Source of the DNA: an uncultured Bacillota bacterium
Lineage (GTDB): Bacteria; Bacillota; Clostridia; Lachnospirales; Lachnospiraceae
Direction of reading: 5' to 3'
DNA length: 64,000 nt
Assembly: GCA_949291945.1 (NCBI GenBank)
Contig: CASEXH010000006.1
Location: 186,001 to 250,000 of the forward strand
The notes under the pieces are model-generated. The model ran no database searches. It was given only the letters and a program-made list of their open reading frames with translations, and was not told the origin of the DNA. Positions 46,980-56,016 of the stretch are shown here, piece after piece. A program made the position numbers and the translations under genes. How positions within the stretch are numbered: the stretch's first letter is position 1; each line of letters starts with the position of its first letter.

Positions 46980-48095
46980 CTAATTTCCCGGAGAAATCTT
47001 CCCCCATTCCTCTTCTATCAATCTTCCATATTCTTTTGCATACCTGCAAAGATATTCCGGCAAACCTCCGTATTCACCGGTTTCCAATTTAGCGCAGGCC
47101 ACACAGGTCTTGCACACTGGCCGAAGTCTGCATTCTGTGCACTTTGGATTCATCTGAAATTCTTTGGATCTGGTTCTTATTTCCTGCCAGGCAGTCTCAA
47201 ATCCTGTTTCAAACACAGGAACCCCAGGCTCTTCTAAGGTAACGCATGGCCGCATCTCGCCCTGCCAGTTTACGGTAAAAGAACAATTCCCTGCCATACA
47301 GGAAATCCGGTCCGGATAAACTTTCTTTTCTTCTTTTAACTGTCTGTTGATTTCTCTCACATATGCCAAGAAAGATTCCTTATCCCGTTCTGTTCTCATG
47401 ACCTTCAGCTCTGCTGCCACCGCTTCCTCCGGATCCAGCCTTGCCTGTTCTTCAAAGGGCTTTTCCCTCTCATGAATCCCGGGCAGCATATAGGTATCCA
47501 TATGAACCGGCACATCCAGTTCCTGGCCGATCCTGTAAATGGCTTCCATATCCTGCCGGTTATTTTTGGTGACACTGCCGTTGATCTTTACGTCTACTTC
47601 CCTTTCCTTCAGAAATCGGATTGCCCTCAGGGCTTTTTCAAATCCCCCGGGATAATGGCAAAGGGTTTCATAAGCTGTATCGTCCTTTCCGTACAGGGTA
47701 ATATTGATCCTCCGGGGCCTGTATCTACCGAAGAAATCTGCCCAGTCCTCATCCAGGAGAGTGCCGTTTGTATTAATCGTCAGGATCATTCCCATCTTGC
47801 GCAGTTCCTGATATAGCCGCCGGAAATCCTGAAACAGCAGAGGTTCTCCTCCTGTAAGGAGCAAAAACAGCACTCCTGCCTTCTCCATCTCTTCTGCCAG
47901 ACGGATCCATTCATCTGCGGTGTGGAGTCTTCCCCTTTTCTTCATTTCTTCAGGGCTCAGTCTGATATAACACATATCACAATTCATATTGCACAAGGGA
48001 AGAAGCTCCAGACTACCATTCAAAGGCCGTCCATTAGCGGCGGCCCGGCTCAGCAGCATTCGCTCTACTGTTGTTATATTTTGTTTATATTCCAT
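46980..48095 (-). CDS. Radical SAM/SPASM peptide-modifying enzyme, module B
   Basis: A 371-residue enzyme closely similar to the other two. The radical SAM motif CNMNCDMC is near 32 and SPASM cysteines follow (CMAGNC, CTECRLRPVCKTC). The start at 48,095 is supported by CGGAG seven bases upstream. The module B operon ends here at a terminator, with no kinase of its own, so any phosphorylation of precursor B would use the module A or C kinase. Confidence 0.93.
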   Translation of the reverse strand: MEYKQNITTVERMLLSRAAANGRPLNGSLELLPLCNMNCDMCYIRLSPEEMKKRGRLHTADEWIRLAEEMEKAGVLFLLLTGGEPLLFQDFRRLYQELRKMGMILTINTNGTLLDEDWADFFGRYRPRRINITLYGKDDTAYETLCHYPGGFEKALRAIRFLKEREVDVKINGSVTKNNRQDMEAIYRIGQELDVPVHMDTYMLPGIHEREKPFEEQARLDPEEAVAAELKVMRTERDKESFLAYVREINRQLKEEKKVYPDRISCMAGNCSFTVNWQGEMRPCVTLEEPGVPVFETGFETAWQEIRTRSKEFQMNPKCTECRLRPVCKTCVACAKLETGEYGGLPEYLCRYAKEYGRLIEEEWGKISPGN

Positions 48096-48150
48096 AAAAT
48101 TCTCCGTTTCACTTCATAAGACGACTTTGCTTTATCTAAAATCCATTTTC

Positions 48151-48178
48151 AAAAAAAGAACCGAAAAAATTTCGGTTC
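48151..48178 (-). terminator. Intrinsic terminator between precursor B and its radical SAM gene
   Basis: GAACCGAAA and TTTCGGTTC pair with a very short loop and are followed by seven U on the minus strand. It is a classical terminator placed inside the operon, allowing only partial read-through to the enzyme gene. Confidence 0.85.
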
Positions 48179-48216
48179 TCCTTTAGCTTTTATAATTATA
48201 TAAATTTCGACATTAA

Positions 48217-48642
48217 TCAAGAACGGTTTGGATGTCCGGGAACAGTGTCAGATACGTAGCCCTGATGATGCCATGTTCTATTGCCGGAAGATGTCGTCCA
48301 ATATATATATTGTCCTGATTTTACGGTACTTATATCACGCTCTTCTGTATAATATCTATTTGTATAAATTGTACAAGTTAAATTTCCCAACCCGTTTGTA
48401 TTAATTTCTACCATTGACTCAGCTATATTATTATTGTCGCTATCAACAAGCCACTGATGAGATGTTTGACCACAATAAGCAGCATCATGCGTTACTCCTG
48501 ATTGCACTGGATCATGGTAAAAGTTTTGTTCTGTCTGATTTGCCTGGCCTGTTATACAAGCCACGCCCCAGCATACCGCCACATACTCATTTGGCTCAAA
48601 TTCCTGCACTAAAACCCTTGGTGTTTCCCATTTTCTTTCCAT
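48217..48642 (-). CDS. Precursor-like protein, module B
   Basis: A 141-residue protein with the shared N-terminal motif EFEPNEYVAVCWGVAC, then YCGQTSHQWL, a DSDNNN run, a TCTIYTN motif and the ending TVPGHPNRS. About half its residues match precursor A by eye, with four conserved Cys. No signal peptide. A strong AAAGGAGG precedes the ATG, two bases after the PqqD-like stop. Likely substrate of the module B radical SAM enzyme. Whether the long C-terminal part is the product or a carrier is unknown. Confidence 0.78.
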   Translation of the reverse strand: MERKWETPRVLVQEFEPNEYVAVCWGVACITGQANQTEQNFYHDPVQSGVTHDAAYCGQTSHQWLVDSDNNNIAESMVEINTNGLGNLTCTIYTNRYYTEERDISTVKSGQYIYWTTSSGNRTWHHQGYVSDTVPGHPNRS

Positions 48643-48643
48643 T

Positions 48644-48979
48644 TCAATCTACCTCCTTTAAAATCTGTCTCCTCAGTGACTCCTGGATAAAGCGGTGCAC
48701 ATCGTCCTTTACTTTTTCTGCCGGTGCCTCATATTCTTCCAGGACTTTTGCAATCACCTTTTCCTCTGAATTGGGCTCCATAAATTGTTTCCACAGGAAT
48801 ACTGCCGAGTCATTGGGAGACATTACTGCATTGCTGATGGAAGATGTTTCTCCTATAGGAATAATAGCGTACTCGCCGCCAATCTGCCGCAAAACAAAAT
48901 CCTCACTGATCTGGTATAGTTTTTCACTGGAAGAATGATCGATTCTCTGTTCTGCCGCTAATTTTTCTCCTTCTTTCAT
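48644..48979 (-). CDS. PqqD-like peptide-binding protein, module B
   Basis: About 111 residues with the PqqD pattern DFVLRQIGGEYAIIPIGETS, then NDSAVFLWKQFMEP and a terminal helix. The start at 48,979 has AGGGGAG eight bases ahead; an ATG at 49,003 is possible. It precedes precursor B and would deliver its leader to the enzyme. Confidence 0.85.
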   Translation of the reverse strand: MKEGEKLAAEQRIDHSSSEKLYQISEDFVLRQIGGEYAIIPIGETSSISNAVMSPNDSAVFLWKQFMEPNSEEKVIAKVLEEYEAPAEKVKDDVHRFIQESLRRQILKEVD

Positions 48980-49054
48980 TCCCATCACTCCCCTGCTATT
49001 CATACAATCTTGTACAGCCCAGTAATCTTATGTCTCAACTAACTACTATATTTT

Positions 49055-49084
49055 AGTTTAGCTCTTTATTGCACTAAAAGTCAA
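49055..49084 (-). promoter_or_regulatory. Module B promoter
   Basis: TTGACT and TAAACT on the minus strand are separated by 18 bases, about 76 bases ahead of the PqqD-like start. GTTGAGACA follows downstream; a similar TTGAGACA lies upstream of module C. Confidence 0.5.
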
Positions 49085-49131
49085 GTTTTTATTCGCCGTC
49101 CTGCATATTTTTCACATTTTTTTCACACTTT

Positions 49132-49151
49132 CAGCTTATGACAGCTGAATC
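49132..49151 (-). terminator. Weak hairpin after the nucleotidyltransferase gene
   Basis: TTCAGCT and AGCTGAA pair around six bases, immediately after the stop codon, with an A-rich rather than U-rich tail. It may be a weak terminator or only an mRNA end structure. Confidence 0.3.
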
Positions 49152-49152
49152 T

Positions 49153-50403
49153 CTACCGTATAATCTTATATTTTTTCAGCAGTTCAACCCGCTGATTTCC
49201 GATGGCAATGCTTTCTTTTGCATCATTATTTTTTGTCCCCTTAGTTTCTTTCATGTAATTCAGGATCCTGCTTCCCCATGCAGCCGGGAGAAGGAAAGGA
49301 TATTTTTCCAGATAGGTATACTTTCCTGCCATGTATTCTTTATCCGGGAACAGTGAACTGGCCAGGGATGCTTTTGCTTTTTTCCCTTTTTTCTCATCGG
49401 TTACCGCTGCAAGGGTCATGTTGCTGCTGTGTTTCCGACTCAGGCTGGAGTCTCCGAAGACTCCTCCCTGGAGAAGGTCGTCCAGGAGAGCCTCCCCGTC
49501 TGCCTCCTCCTCCTGCCACACGGCAGGATAATGGGCCTGTTCTTTATCAAAGTTCAGATATTTCTCTCCGATATGGAAAAGAGCTGCTGTAAAGTTCTCT
49601 CCCCGGATCTTCTGACATGCCTGGTACAGGTATTCCCAGTCAATCTCTGATCCGTATGTATTAGCGTAGATCACAATATCGCACACCTGGCGGATACCGA
49701 ATCCGCTGTGAAGGAAATGCTTAAAGGCATGAAGGATCAGATATAGGAGATGATCTGTATGGCCCATGGTATACACAGGGATCCCCTGGATCTCTGTCTG
49801 GATCTTCCTCTGGAAAACGTCCCGGAACATTTCATTCAGCTCTCCATAAGCTTCTGACTGGGCGGGAAACAGTTCCTTATGGAGCTCTATGTGAAGAAGT
49901 CCTCCTTTCTTATAATAGGGAACTTCCCCTTCCTTTTCCGGATCTTTCTCCGGTTCCAGGTAATCCATGGCATTTTCTCTGAACACCTGGTCACAGAGAG
50001 TAAACTGCTCTGGAGGGATCAGCACATCTTCGTCTCCTGAGGCTCTGTAATCCGGCTCCCGGTACATTTCCCTGCAAATGATGCCTTTCACTACAATGGG
50101 GGTAAGACTCTTTTCCAGAAGTCTGGAATAAAGAGCCAGGAATTCTGCTGTTTTTCTTCCCTGGACCATTACCTGCTGGATCATTCTGTGCTTTATGTAA
50201 TCCTTCTGATTATCCGGCATAGACCCAAAGACCGGGCAGGCATAGACTGCCTCATATACCATAGGAAGGATCTGATGCTGGATCGCCAGATCAAAAAGCT
50301 CGCCCCATTCTTCTCCTGAAATTCCCGATTCCCACTGAACCTTTTCGCCTTCCAAAAAGCATTTCAACGCTTCCAGTAATCTTTTTTTGACATTCATGTT
50401 CAT
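49153..50403 (-). CDS. Nucleotidyltransferase family protein (NTP_transf_5-like)
   Basis: A 416-residue protein. Its centre shows LTPIVVKGIICREMY then RASGDEDVLIPP, the two-Asp catalytic pattern of the NTP_transf_5 nucleotidyltransferase family, followed by HIELHKEL. Members are common in lasso-peptide and other peptide clusters, where they sit beside HprK-like kinases and are thought to add a nucleotide or sugar-phosphate group. The start at 50,403 is chosen for AGGAAAGAGAG. It is transcribed apart from the regulator upstream, which ends in a strong terminator. Confidence 0.8.
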   Translation of the reverse strand: MNMNVKKRLLEALKCFLEGEKVQWESGISGEEWGELFDLAIQHQILPMVYEAVYACPVFGSMPDNQKDYIKHRMIQQVMVQGRKTAEFLALYSRLLEKSLTPIVVKGIICREMYREPDYRASGDEDVLIPPEQFTLCDQVFRENAMDYLEPEKDPEKEGEVPYYKKGGLLHIELHKELFPAQSEAYGELNEMFRDVFQRKIQTEIQGIPVYTMGHTDHLLYLILHAFKHFLHSGFGIRQVCDIVIYANTYGSEIDWEYLYQACQKIRGENFTAALFHIGEKYLNFDKEQAHYPAVWQEEEADGEALLDDLLQGGVFGDSSLSRKHSSNMTLAAVTDEKKGKKAKASLASSLFPDKEYMAGKYTYLEKYPFLLPAAWGSRILNYMKETKGTKNNDAKESIAIGNQRVELLKKYKIIR

Positions 50404-50556
50404 ATATATGTATCTCTCTTTCCTGCTAAAATCTTTCCCGGGAGTTCTTTTATATGTGTAATTTCCATATTTTTCCATCTCATATGGCAAAAAAATACAG
50501 CCCGGAAATATCTCATTTTTTAAAAATTTTTCCGGTGTCTGAATAAATTTTAGCAT

Positions 50557-50600
50557 GAAAAAAAAAGGAACACCTCATACCTGAGTATGAGATATTCCTT
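50557..50600 (-). terminator. Terminator of the module A operon
   Basis: AAGGAATATCTCATAC pairs with GTATGAGGTGTTCCTT (two mismatches, four-base loop) and is followed by nine U. It lies just after the LuxR-type regulator stop and ends the module A operon. Confidence 0.92.
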
Positions 50601-50607
50601 GTATTTT

Positions 50608-52965
50608 TTATAAAAATCCTTTTTCTCTGCCCTTCTCCACTGCCTGTATCCTGGTGGAGACCCCCAGCTTTTTATATACATTATAAATATGGCTTTTCAC
50701 AGTGGGCAGTTTGATATTCATTTCTCTGCTGATCTCTGCGTTGCTTCGCCCCTGCCTCAGATATTCCAGGACCATCTGTTCTGTAAGGGTAAGCTTTTCC
50801 GCCTTATAAATCTCCTTCTCCTCTCTTTTTTTCCCCGGATAGTGGTTCTGGCTCTTTTTCGCCTTACGGAGTATATAATCCAGCCAGTCCATATAGGGCA
50901 TATTCCTTACATTCCCATATCTGTACTTTTTCTTTATCCGGATAGGTTCCTGGCGGCTCTTCTCCAGGAACCTGAGATACTCCTCCATCAGTTCCCGGCC
51001 TTTCGGCCCATATCCGGTAAAGATCCGTACATACCGGTAAGGCTCTGCTGCCTGAACAGCCTCTGCCGTCCATTTCAGGGCCTCTCCGTCTCTTCCCTGG
51101 GCTTTTTCCACAATCGCCTTTTGAAAAAGGGATTCTGCCCGGTACTTCCATATATGGTTCCTCTGAAAAAAAGGCAGTAATATTTTCAGTGTTTTATCTG
51201 CCTGGGCATAGTTCTCCAGATATAGATGAATCTTTACCTGCGCCGCCATATGGAAGCAGGTTTTCCCCCACTTGTTTTCAATATCCCCTCCGGTATCCCT
51301 CAGCCACCGGAGCATATCTTCCTTTTCCCCCCACTTTGCTTTGGAAAGATAGTAAAGGGCCGTGGTGTTATACCTGCATACTTCTGATTCTTCCTTTTTC
51401 AGATCTTCCACTGCAGCTTCCAGTATACTCTGAACCCTATTTTTTCCTTCTTCTCCTTCTGCAAAAAGGTAGAGAAGAAACAGTTTTCCCAAGCGCAGCT
51501 GCCAGGGACTCTCCGGGCCGATCTCACGCACAACTGCCTCCAATTCCTGAAGCTGTATTCTGTCTGTCTGAAAATCATATTCCAGCTTTGCAAGACGGTA
51601 GGCCAGATACATCCCCGGAGCCAGCCTTTCCTTCCATATATATTCCCAGCGGCATATCTCTTCTCTGGTGCCGGTAAACAGAGGAGTCAGATCCCTGATC
51701 CCGCTGAGATAAGAAAAAGATTCCCCCAGTATGTAATATAGTCTTAGAGGCTTATCCGGCCCTGACAGCCTCTCTGCCAGCTCCATCCAGTCTCTGGTAT
51801 CTACCATAGGATTCACATAGGAAATATTTAGATAAATCTCTCTCCACCTCTCCAGGTCTCTCCCGGATCTTTCCGCTTCCTGCCAAAGCTGCTGCACCTT
51901 CCTGTAATATTTATCCATTCCGGTCCATTTCTGGCTGAAATAAATCTCCATCCATTTCAGAAAAAGCAGCTCCGGTTTGTCTTCACCCTTCTCCGGCAGT
52001 TTCAGCCGCCCCGGGAGAAAAGAAATCCTGTCATAATTTCTCGCCAGCAATTCCTGATACTCTGTTTCACTGTGGCCATTTCGACAGCATTCCAGGGCCT
52101 CGCTGATATACCCATGGTCCTCATACCACTTTACAGCTTTTCGCCAGACTTGCTCCTTGGGATTTCCCCCCAGGACCCGACGGATCACAGGGTGCACTCT
52201 CCAAAAGCTGCCCTGGGACACATAACTCATAATCCCGCTGGAAAGTAGCTGTTCCTCACGTTCCTCGTCCTCCTTGTCCCACAAAAGCTCCGCCAGCTCT
52301 TTTTCCAGTCTGGGACAGGAGGACCGCTCTATCAAAAGTTCTTTTTCTTCCGGTGAGAGAATACCCAGAACGCCCTCTTCCACATATTTCCGTATTTCAT
52401 ACCGCTGGCAGAGCTCCTCGGGCGTCCATTTTTCCGGCAGCTGCTTCTGTATCCGGGCCATCAGAGCAATACAGCCTGCCCAGCCTCTGGTAAGCCGGTA
52501 GGTCTGGCCTCTGTCCAGGACACTCCCCACAGCCTTCAGGTAACGGTAGGTCTCCGCCTCGGTAAACCAGAAGCTTTCCGGATAAACCATTTCCATGGCT
52601 CCATTCCAAAGAAATTCCAGCAAAGCTTCCGGTACCATCCCGTCAGCGGCAAAAATCACCTTATCCCCTTTAGGCATACGCCGGAAAAAATCCCAGAGCT
52701 TCTCCCTAAGTCCCGGATATGCTCTGTTCTCCAGCTTCCGCACCAGATACCAGATGCAGGTCTTCCCCTGCCCCGGCACAGATGGTTCCAGTTCTTCCAC
52801 AGAACATATTTTTCCCTCAGCTTCCGGGTGATTCTTCAGGAGAGTTCTCACCATAGTCTTCTTTCCTATGCCCGGCATCCCGCACAGGCAGATCACAGAC
52901 TTTCTCTTTAGAAGTTCTTCCACAGGTCCTGTTTTATCTATAATAATCTCTGTTCCTATACTCAT
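50608..52965 (-). CDS. LuxR-family STAND regulator (MalT-like)
   Basis: A 785-residue transcription regulator. The N-terminal P-loop CGMPGIGKKT (about residue 30) begins a STAND-type ATPase domain; the middle is a series of TPR-like helices; the C-terminal ~60 residues are a LuxR helix-turn-helix (LTEQMVLEYLRQGRSNAEIS then LPTVKSHIYNVYKKLG). MalT-like proteins sense an inducer in the TPR region and then activate transcription. Its place in the operon suggests it controls one or more of the peptide modules. Its start overlaps the PqqD-like gene by about 32 bases. Confidence 0.9.
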   Translation of the reverse strand: MSIGTEIIIDKTGPVEELLKRKSVICLCGMPGIGKKTMVRTLLKNHPEAEGKICSVEELEPSVPGQGKTCIWYLVRKLENRAYPGLREKLWDFFRRMPKGDKVIFAADGMVPEALLEFLWNGAMEMVYPESFWFTEAETYRYLKAVGSVLDRGQTYRLTRGWAGCIALMARIQKQLPEKWTPEELCQRYEIRKYVEEGVLGILSPEEKELLIERSSCPRLEKELAELLWDKEDEEREEQLLSSGIMSYVSQGSFWRVHPVIRRVLGGNPKEQVWRKAVKWYEDHGYISEALECCRNGHSETEYQELLARNYDRISFLPGRLKLPEKGEDKPELLFLKWMEIYFSQKWTGMDKYYRKVQQLWQEAERSGRDLERWREIYLNISYVNPMVDTRDWMELAERLSGPDKPLRLYYILGESFSYLSGIRDLTPLFTGTREEICRWEYIWKERLAPGMYLAYRLAKLEYDFQTDRIQLQELEAVVREIGPESPWQLRLGKLFLLYLFAEGEEGKNRVQSILEAAVEDLKKEESEVCRYNTTALYYLSKAKWGEKEDMLRWLRDTGGDIENKWGKTCFHMAAQVKIHLYLENYAQADKTLKILLPFFQRNHIWKYRAESLFQKAIVEKAQGRDGEALKWTAEAVQAAEPYRYVRIFTGYGPKGRELMEEYLRFLEKSRQEPIRIKKKYRYGNVRNMPYMDWLDYILRKAKKSQNHYPGKKREEKEIYKAEKLTLTEQMVLEYLRQGRSNAEISREMNIKLPTVKSHIYNVYKKLGVSTRIQAVEKGREKGFL

Positions 52966-53236
52966 CTTCCTCCATGATCAATATACCATTCTGCAGTAAA
53001 ATTTCTACAAATTCCTGTATTTCCTTCACTGCAGCTTCTTCTGACACATCATACCGCTCCAGCACCGCCTCAACCAGTTCATCAAATCCGGCTCCCTGCT
53101 CAAGTTTCTTCCACAGTCTGGCCCCGGATTCGTTTACAGTAAGGAGCCCTTCCTGGCGCAGTGCTCTTTTTCCGGTGGGGATGATGACATATTCTCCTGC
53201 CATTTCTCTCAGGATAAAGTCTTTCTCAAGCTTCAT
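52934..53236 (-). CDS. Fourth PqqD-like protein (no precursor of its own)
   Basis: A 100-residue PqqD-like protein (MKLEKDFILREMAGEYVIIP, then SGARLWKKLEQG). No precursor or radical SAM gene follows it. It sits between the metallophosphoesterase and the LuxR-type regulator genes. AGGAGG precedes the chosen ATG; a longer frame overlaps the neighbouring gene and is rejected. It may serve a precursor elsewhere or link leader sensing with regulation; the latter is speculative. Confidence 0.82.
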   Translation of the reverse strand: MKLEKDFILREMAGEYVIIPTGKRALRQEGLLTVNESGARLWKKLEQGAGFDELVEAVLERYDVSEEAAVKEIQEFVEILLQNGILIMEEDEYRNRDYYR

Positions 53237-53321
53237 AGCATCTCTTTCCTCCTGGGCCGGAGGAAAACTTCGCCTCCTCCGGCAGGATCTTGACTGATCC
53301 CTCACCGTTATTTTCTCTTTT

Positions 53322-54218
53322 TTACACCATAATATGCAGAACTGCGATCTCCGGCGGATTGTTAAATCTTGGGAGCGCCTTTTTATTGGTTCCCAGACCG
53401 CTGGTAACAAAAATCTGCATATTGTCCTTCTGGTACAGCCCATGAACATATTTTGGAAACCATCCCTGATCTCCGCCATAAAGACCTCCCAGGAAAGGCA
53501 GGACAACCTGTCCTCCATGATCATGGGCACTGATCACCAGATCTATATCCCACACCTTGCTGGCGTCTCCGAAAATAAAACTGTCCGGTCTGTGGGACAT
53601 CATAATCTTCAGCCGGTCCGTATTCTGAAACTCTTCCAGAAACTCCCGGACCTCCTTGGGCGCATCATCCGCTTCATTATATCCGGTCTTGGTATCTGTT
53701 CCAAAGGCATATCCATAAAGACCTCCCAGCCGGATCTCCACGCCGCCGGTTTCCAGATCCACATAGTCTTCCTCCAGTACCACAGCGCCGGCATTGGTCA
53801 GTTCCTGGATCAGGTCCTCATTGCCCTGCTTCATATAGTTTTCCTCATGATTACCCAGAGCGTAATAAATAGGCGCCACATCTTTCAGTTTTTTAATCAG
53901 TTCTACCGGTATACTGGCAGAGTCCGAGTCCCCGTTCAGCATATCCCCGTCCATAAGGATCAGATCCGGTTCAGTTTCCGCAATTTTCTCCGCCAGCTCC
54001 TGATTTTCCTTTCCAAATTCATTGTCATGAAGATCCCCGATCACCACTGCCTTGATCTCCTTCTCTCCCTGGCCCAGAGTCACTGTGTAATCCTGTACCA
54101 GAAGGAGATTGTAAGATATCCACAGGCTGGCAATAACATAGATCAAAAGGATTACCGCCAGCAAAAGCAGGATCTTCCAGATCCATTTCCTGTTCCGCTG
54201 CTTTTTTTCGCTTTCCAT
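53322..54218 (-). CDS. Membrane-anchored metallophosphoesterase
   Basis: A 298-residue calcineurin-like phosphoesterase. An N-terminal membrane helix (~12-34) is followed by all expected metal ligands: GDLHDNEF near 60, DGDMLNGD, GNHEE, SHRPDSF and SAHDHGGQ. The active domain would face outside. The start at 54,218 follows AAGGGGG. As part of the module A operon, which also encodes an HprK-like kinase, it could remove a phosphate or related group from the exported product, though a general membrane phosphatase is equally possible. Confidence 0.88.
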   Translation of the reverse strand: MESEKKQRNRKWIWKILLLLAVILLIYVIASLWISYNLLLVQDYTVTLGQGEKEIKAVVIGDLHDNEFGKENQELAEKIAETEPDLILMDGDMLNGDSDSASIPVELIKKLKDVAPIYYALGNHEENYMKQGNEDLIQELTNAGAVVLEEDYVDLETGGVEIRLGGLYGYAFGTDTKTGYNEADDAPKEVREFLEEFQNTDRLKIMMSHRPDSFIFGDASKVWDIDLVISAHDHGGQVVLPFLGGLYGGDQGWFPKYVHGLYQKDNMQIFVTSGLGTNKKALPRFNNPPEIAVLHIMV

Positions 54219-54299
54219 AATCAGCCCCCTTGCTGCAATATTCCCCTCTGGGCTTATGATAATAACTTCTAAAAAAAATTGCAAGGGGTACTTCTTTTG

Positions 54300-55136
54300 T
54301 CATCTCCGGCAGGGAGATTTTTCTTTTTCCGGATGTGTCTTATGGTACCATTTCAAAAAGTCTCCGAATATTTTCTCTTCCGCTTCCGCCCGGGCCTCGG
54401 CTGCCTCCTCTATCTGATCATAGCCTCCCAGATAATAGCATTTTTGTCTGAACATAATCTGTGCAATCCATTTCCTGCGTTTTGCATTATAATAAACACC
54501 TCGTACTCCGCTGGTATTTGACTTATACAGAGTCTCTGTCTGCAGCATCTCCACACATGTTCCCTTCTCATAATGCAAATTTTTCTGAGGACTGCGCTGG
54601 CAGCCGCAGCTTCTGGTCCACCCATTTTGAAGATTGGTCTGTCTTACATCCACCTCATTGCCACAGTCGCATCGGCAATGCCATATATGAAATCCTTTTT
54701 CTTTCCTTACATAAGATAAGACTGTAAGCATTCCAAAGCGTTTTCCTACCCAGTCTTTTAACGGGGGTTTTCTCCCACAGCCGCAGCTGCTGGTATTCCC
54801 CGTGATCAGTCTTCTCTTTGTAGTTTCTATTATATTCCCACACTGACATTTGCAAAGCCACAAAGGATTCCCATCTTTCGCCTTATGCCCAGACTTTCCG
54901 ATAACCGTCAGCTTTCCAAACTGGAGTCCTGTCAGATCTTTCAGTCCTTCATAAGGTGATTTCTCGCAGCCACAGCTATATATTCCCCCTTGTTTTAATC
55001 TCCTGCTTTCAACTAATATTTCATTCCCGCAATCGCAACGGCATTTCCATACAACTGCGTTTCTCACTCGCTGCTCCGTAGGTTCAATAACAGTCAGTTT
55101 TCCTATACGGTTTCCTGTAAGATCTTTATACTTCAT
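54300..55136 (-). CDS. AP2-domain protein with three zinc-ribbon-like repeats
   Basis: A 278-residue protein. Three ~55-residue repeats each hold a G-x-LTV-like strand and CRCDCGN (or CQCGN) with a following CGC, giving zinc-ribbon-like Cys groups. The C-terminal ~70 residues are an AP2-type DNA-binding domain (SGVRGVYYNAKRRKWIAQI, then YYLGGYDQIEEAAEA). No HNH nuclease motif is visible, so it differs from homing endonucleases that use AP2 domains. The start at 55,136 follows GGGAGG and overlaps the kinase gene by 11 bases. It may be a regulator or a domesticated mobile gene. Confidence 0.8.
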   Translation of the reverse strand: MKYKDLTGNRIGKLTVIEPTEQRVRNAVVWKCRCDCGNEILVESRRLKQGGIYSCGCEKSPYEGLKDLTGLQFGKLTVIGKSGHKAKDGNPLWLCKCQCGNIIETTKRRLITGNTSSCGCGRKPPLKDWVGKRFGMLTVLSYVRKEKGFHIWHCRCDCGNEVDVRQTNLQNGWTRSCGCQRSPQKNLHYEKGTCVEMLQTETLYKSNTSGVRGVYYNAKRRKWIAQIMFRQKCYYLGGYDQIEEAAEARAEAEEKIFGDFLKWYHKTHPEKEKSPCRR

Positions 55137-56016
55137 GGGACTGTTCCTCCCTTGTTTCGTTACAAAGTTCCGGAAATAAGGCTGCTTCCAAACATTCAAC
55201 TGCTGCCTCTGATATATCGCATGTCAGCTGGTAAACCGGAACATGATCTACTAAATCTTCCAAGATACTAACAGCACGTTGAACAAAAGTTTTATTCCAT
55301 TGATTAACTGTTATCTGCTCATACAATAAAATAAAAGCCTGAAATGGGGTCAACAGTTCAACATGGTTCTTTTTTCCCTGTTTCAGCATTATGATTGCAT
55401 ATATCGGTGTCTCTCCAAGATTACAGATCTCTGATGATCCACATACCGGCCAACCACAGGCAGCCCATCGATTATCTATCTTCCGAAGCAAGGCTCTGTC
55501 TCCATTCACAGTGCGACTGCCTCTATATCGGTTCCAGAGATCTGCCTGTGTAGATTTTCCTGTTTCGGAAGGCGCTGAAAACAAAATAGATTGTCCTTTA
55601 TACTCTATATATGCACAATGTAGAATCAGACTTTGCTTTTTCATCATCTGGCGCTCTAAAGCAAATAGAGAAGTAAATACCGTATCAAATAAAAGATCGG
55701 TTGTCTTTTGTATTGAAAGCTGTATTACTGCATCCCTATCCGTCATTTCCCTATAGAACGCATAAAATGATGTCCCACCCAGGCTTCCGATCAGCCGGCT
55801 TTCACCGTTCTCATTTTCTATCACCACTAAATCCGGCCTTCTGGCTATAATTTGTTTATCTGGTAAATCAAGTTTCTCTTTTACAAGCAAATGATAGGTA
55901 TATTCAGGGTTCATTTCCTGTGATACTTCAAACAGGAGAAAATTTTCCGGTATGGGAATCTCATTCGCACATACCACACGGAAACAGAAAGAACCGATCT
56001 GAAATACTTTATCCAT
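55126..56016 (-). CDS. HprK-like peptide kinase, module A
   Basis: A 296-residue paralogue of the module C kinase. The P-loop FSAPSETGKSTQ lies near 145, with YRGSRTVNGDRALL and GWPVCGSSEI next. The N-terminal domain is also conserved (KVFQIGSFCFRVVCANE). It overlaps the radical SAM gene by eight bases, implying coupled translation, and is expected to phosphorylate the C-terminal Ser of the peptide, by analogy with lasso-peptide kinases. Confidence 0.8.
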   Translation of the reverse strand: MDKVFQIGSFCFRVVCANEIPIPENFLLFEVSQEMNPEYTYHLLVKEKLDLPDKQIIARRPDLVVIENENGESRLIGSLGGTSFYAFYREMTDRDAVIQLSIQKTTDLLFDTVFTSLFALERQMMKKQSLILHCAYIEYKGQSILFSAPSETGKSTQADLWNRYRGSRTVNGDRALLRKIDNRWAACGWPVCGSSEICNLGETPIYAIIMLKQGKKNHVELLTPFQAFILLYEQITVNQWNKTFVQRAVSILEDLVDHVPVYQLTCDISEAAVECLEAALFPELCNETREEQSHEV

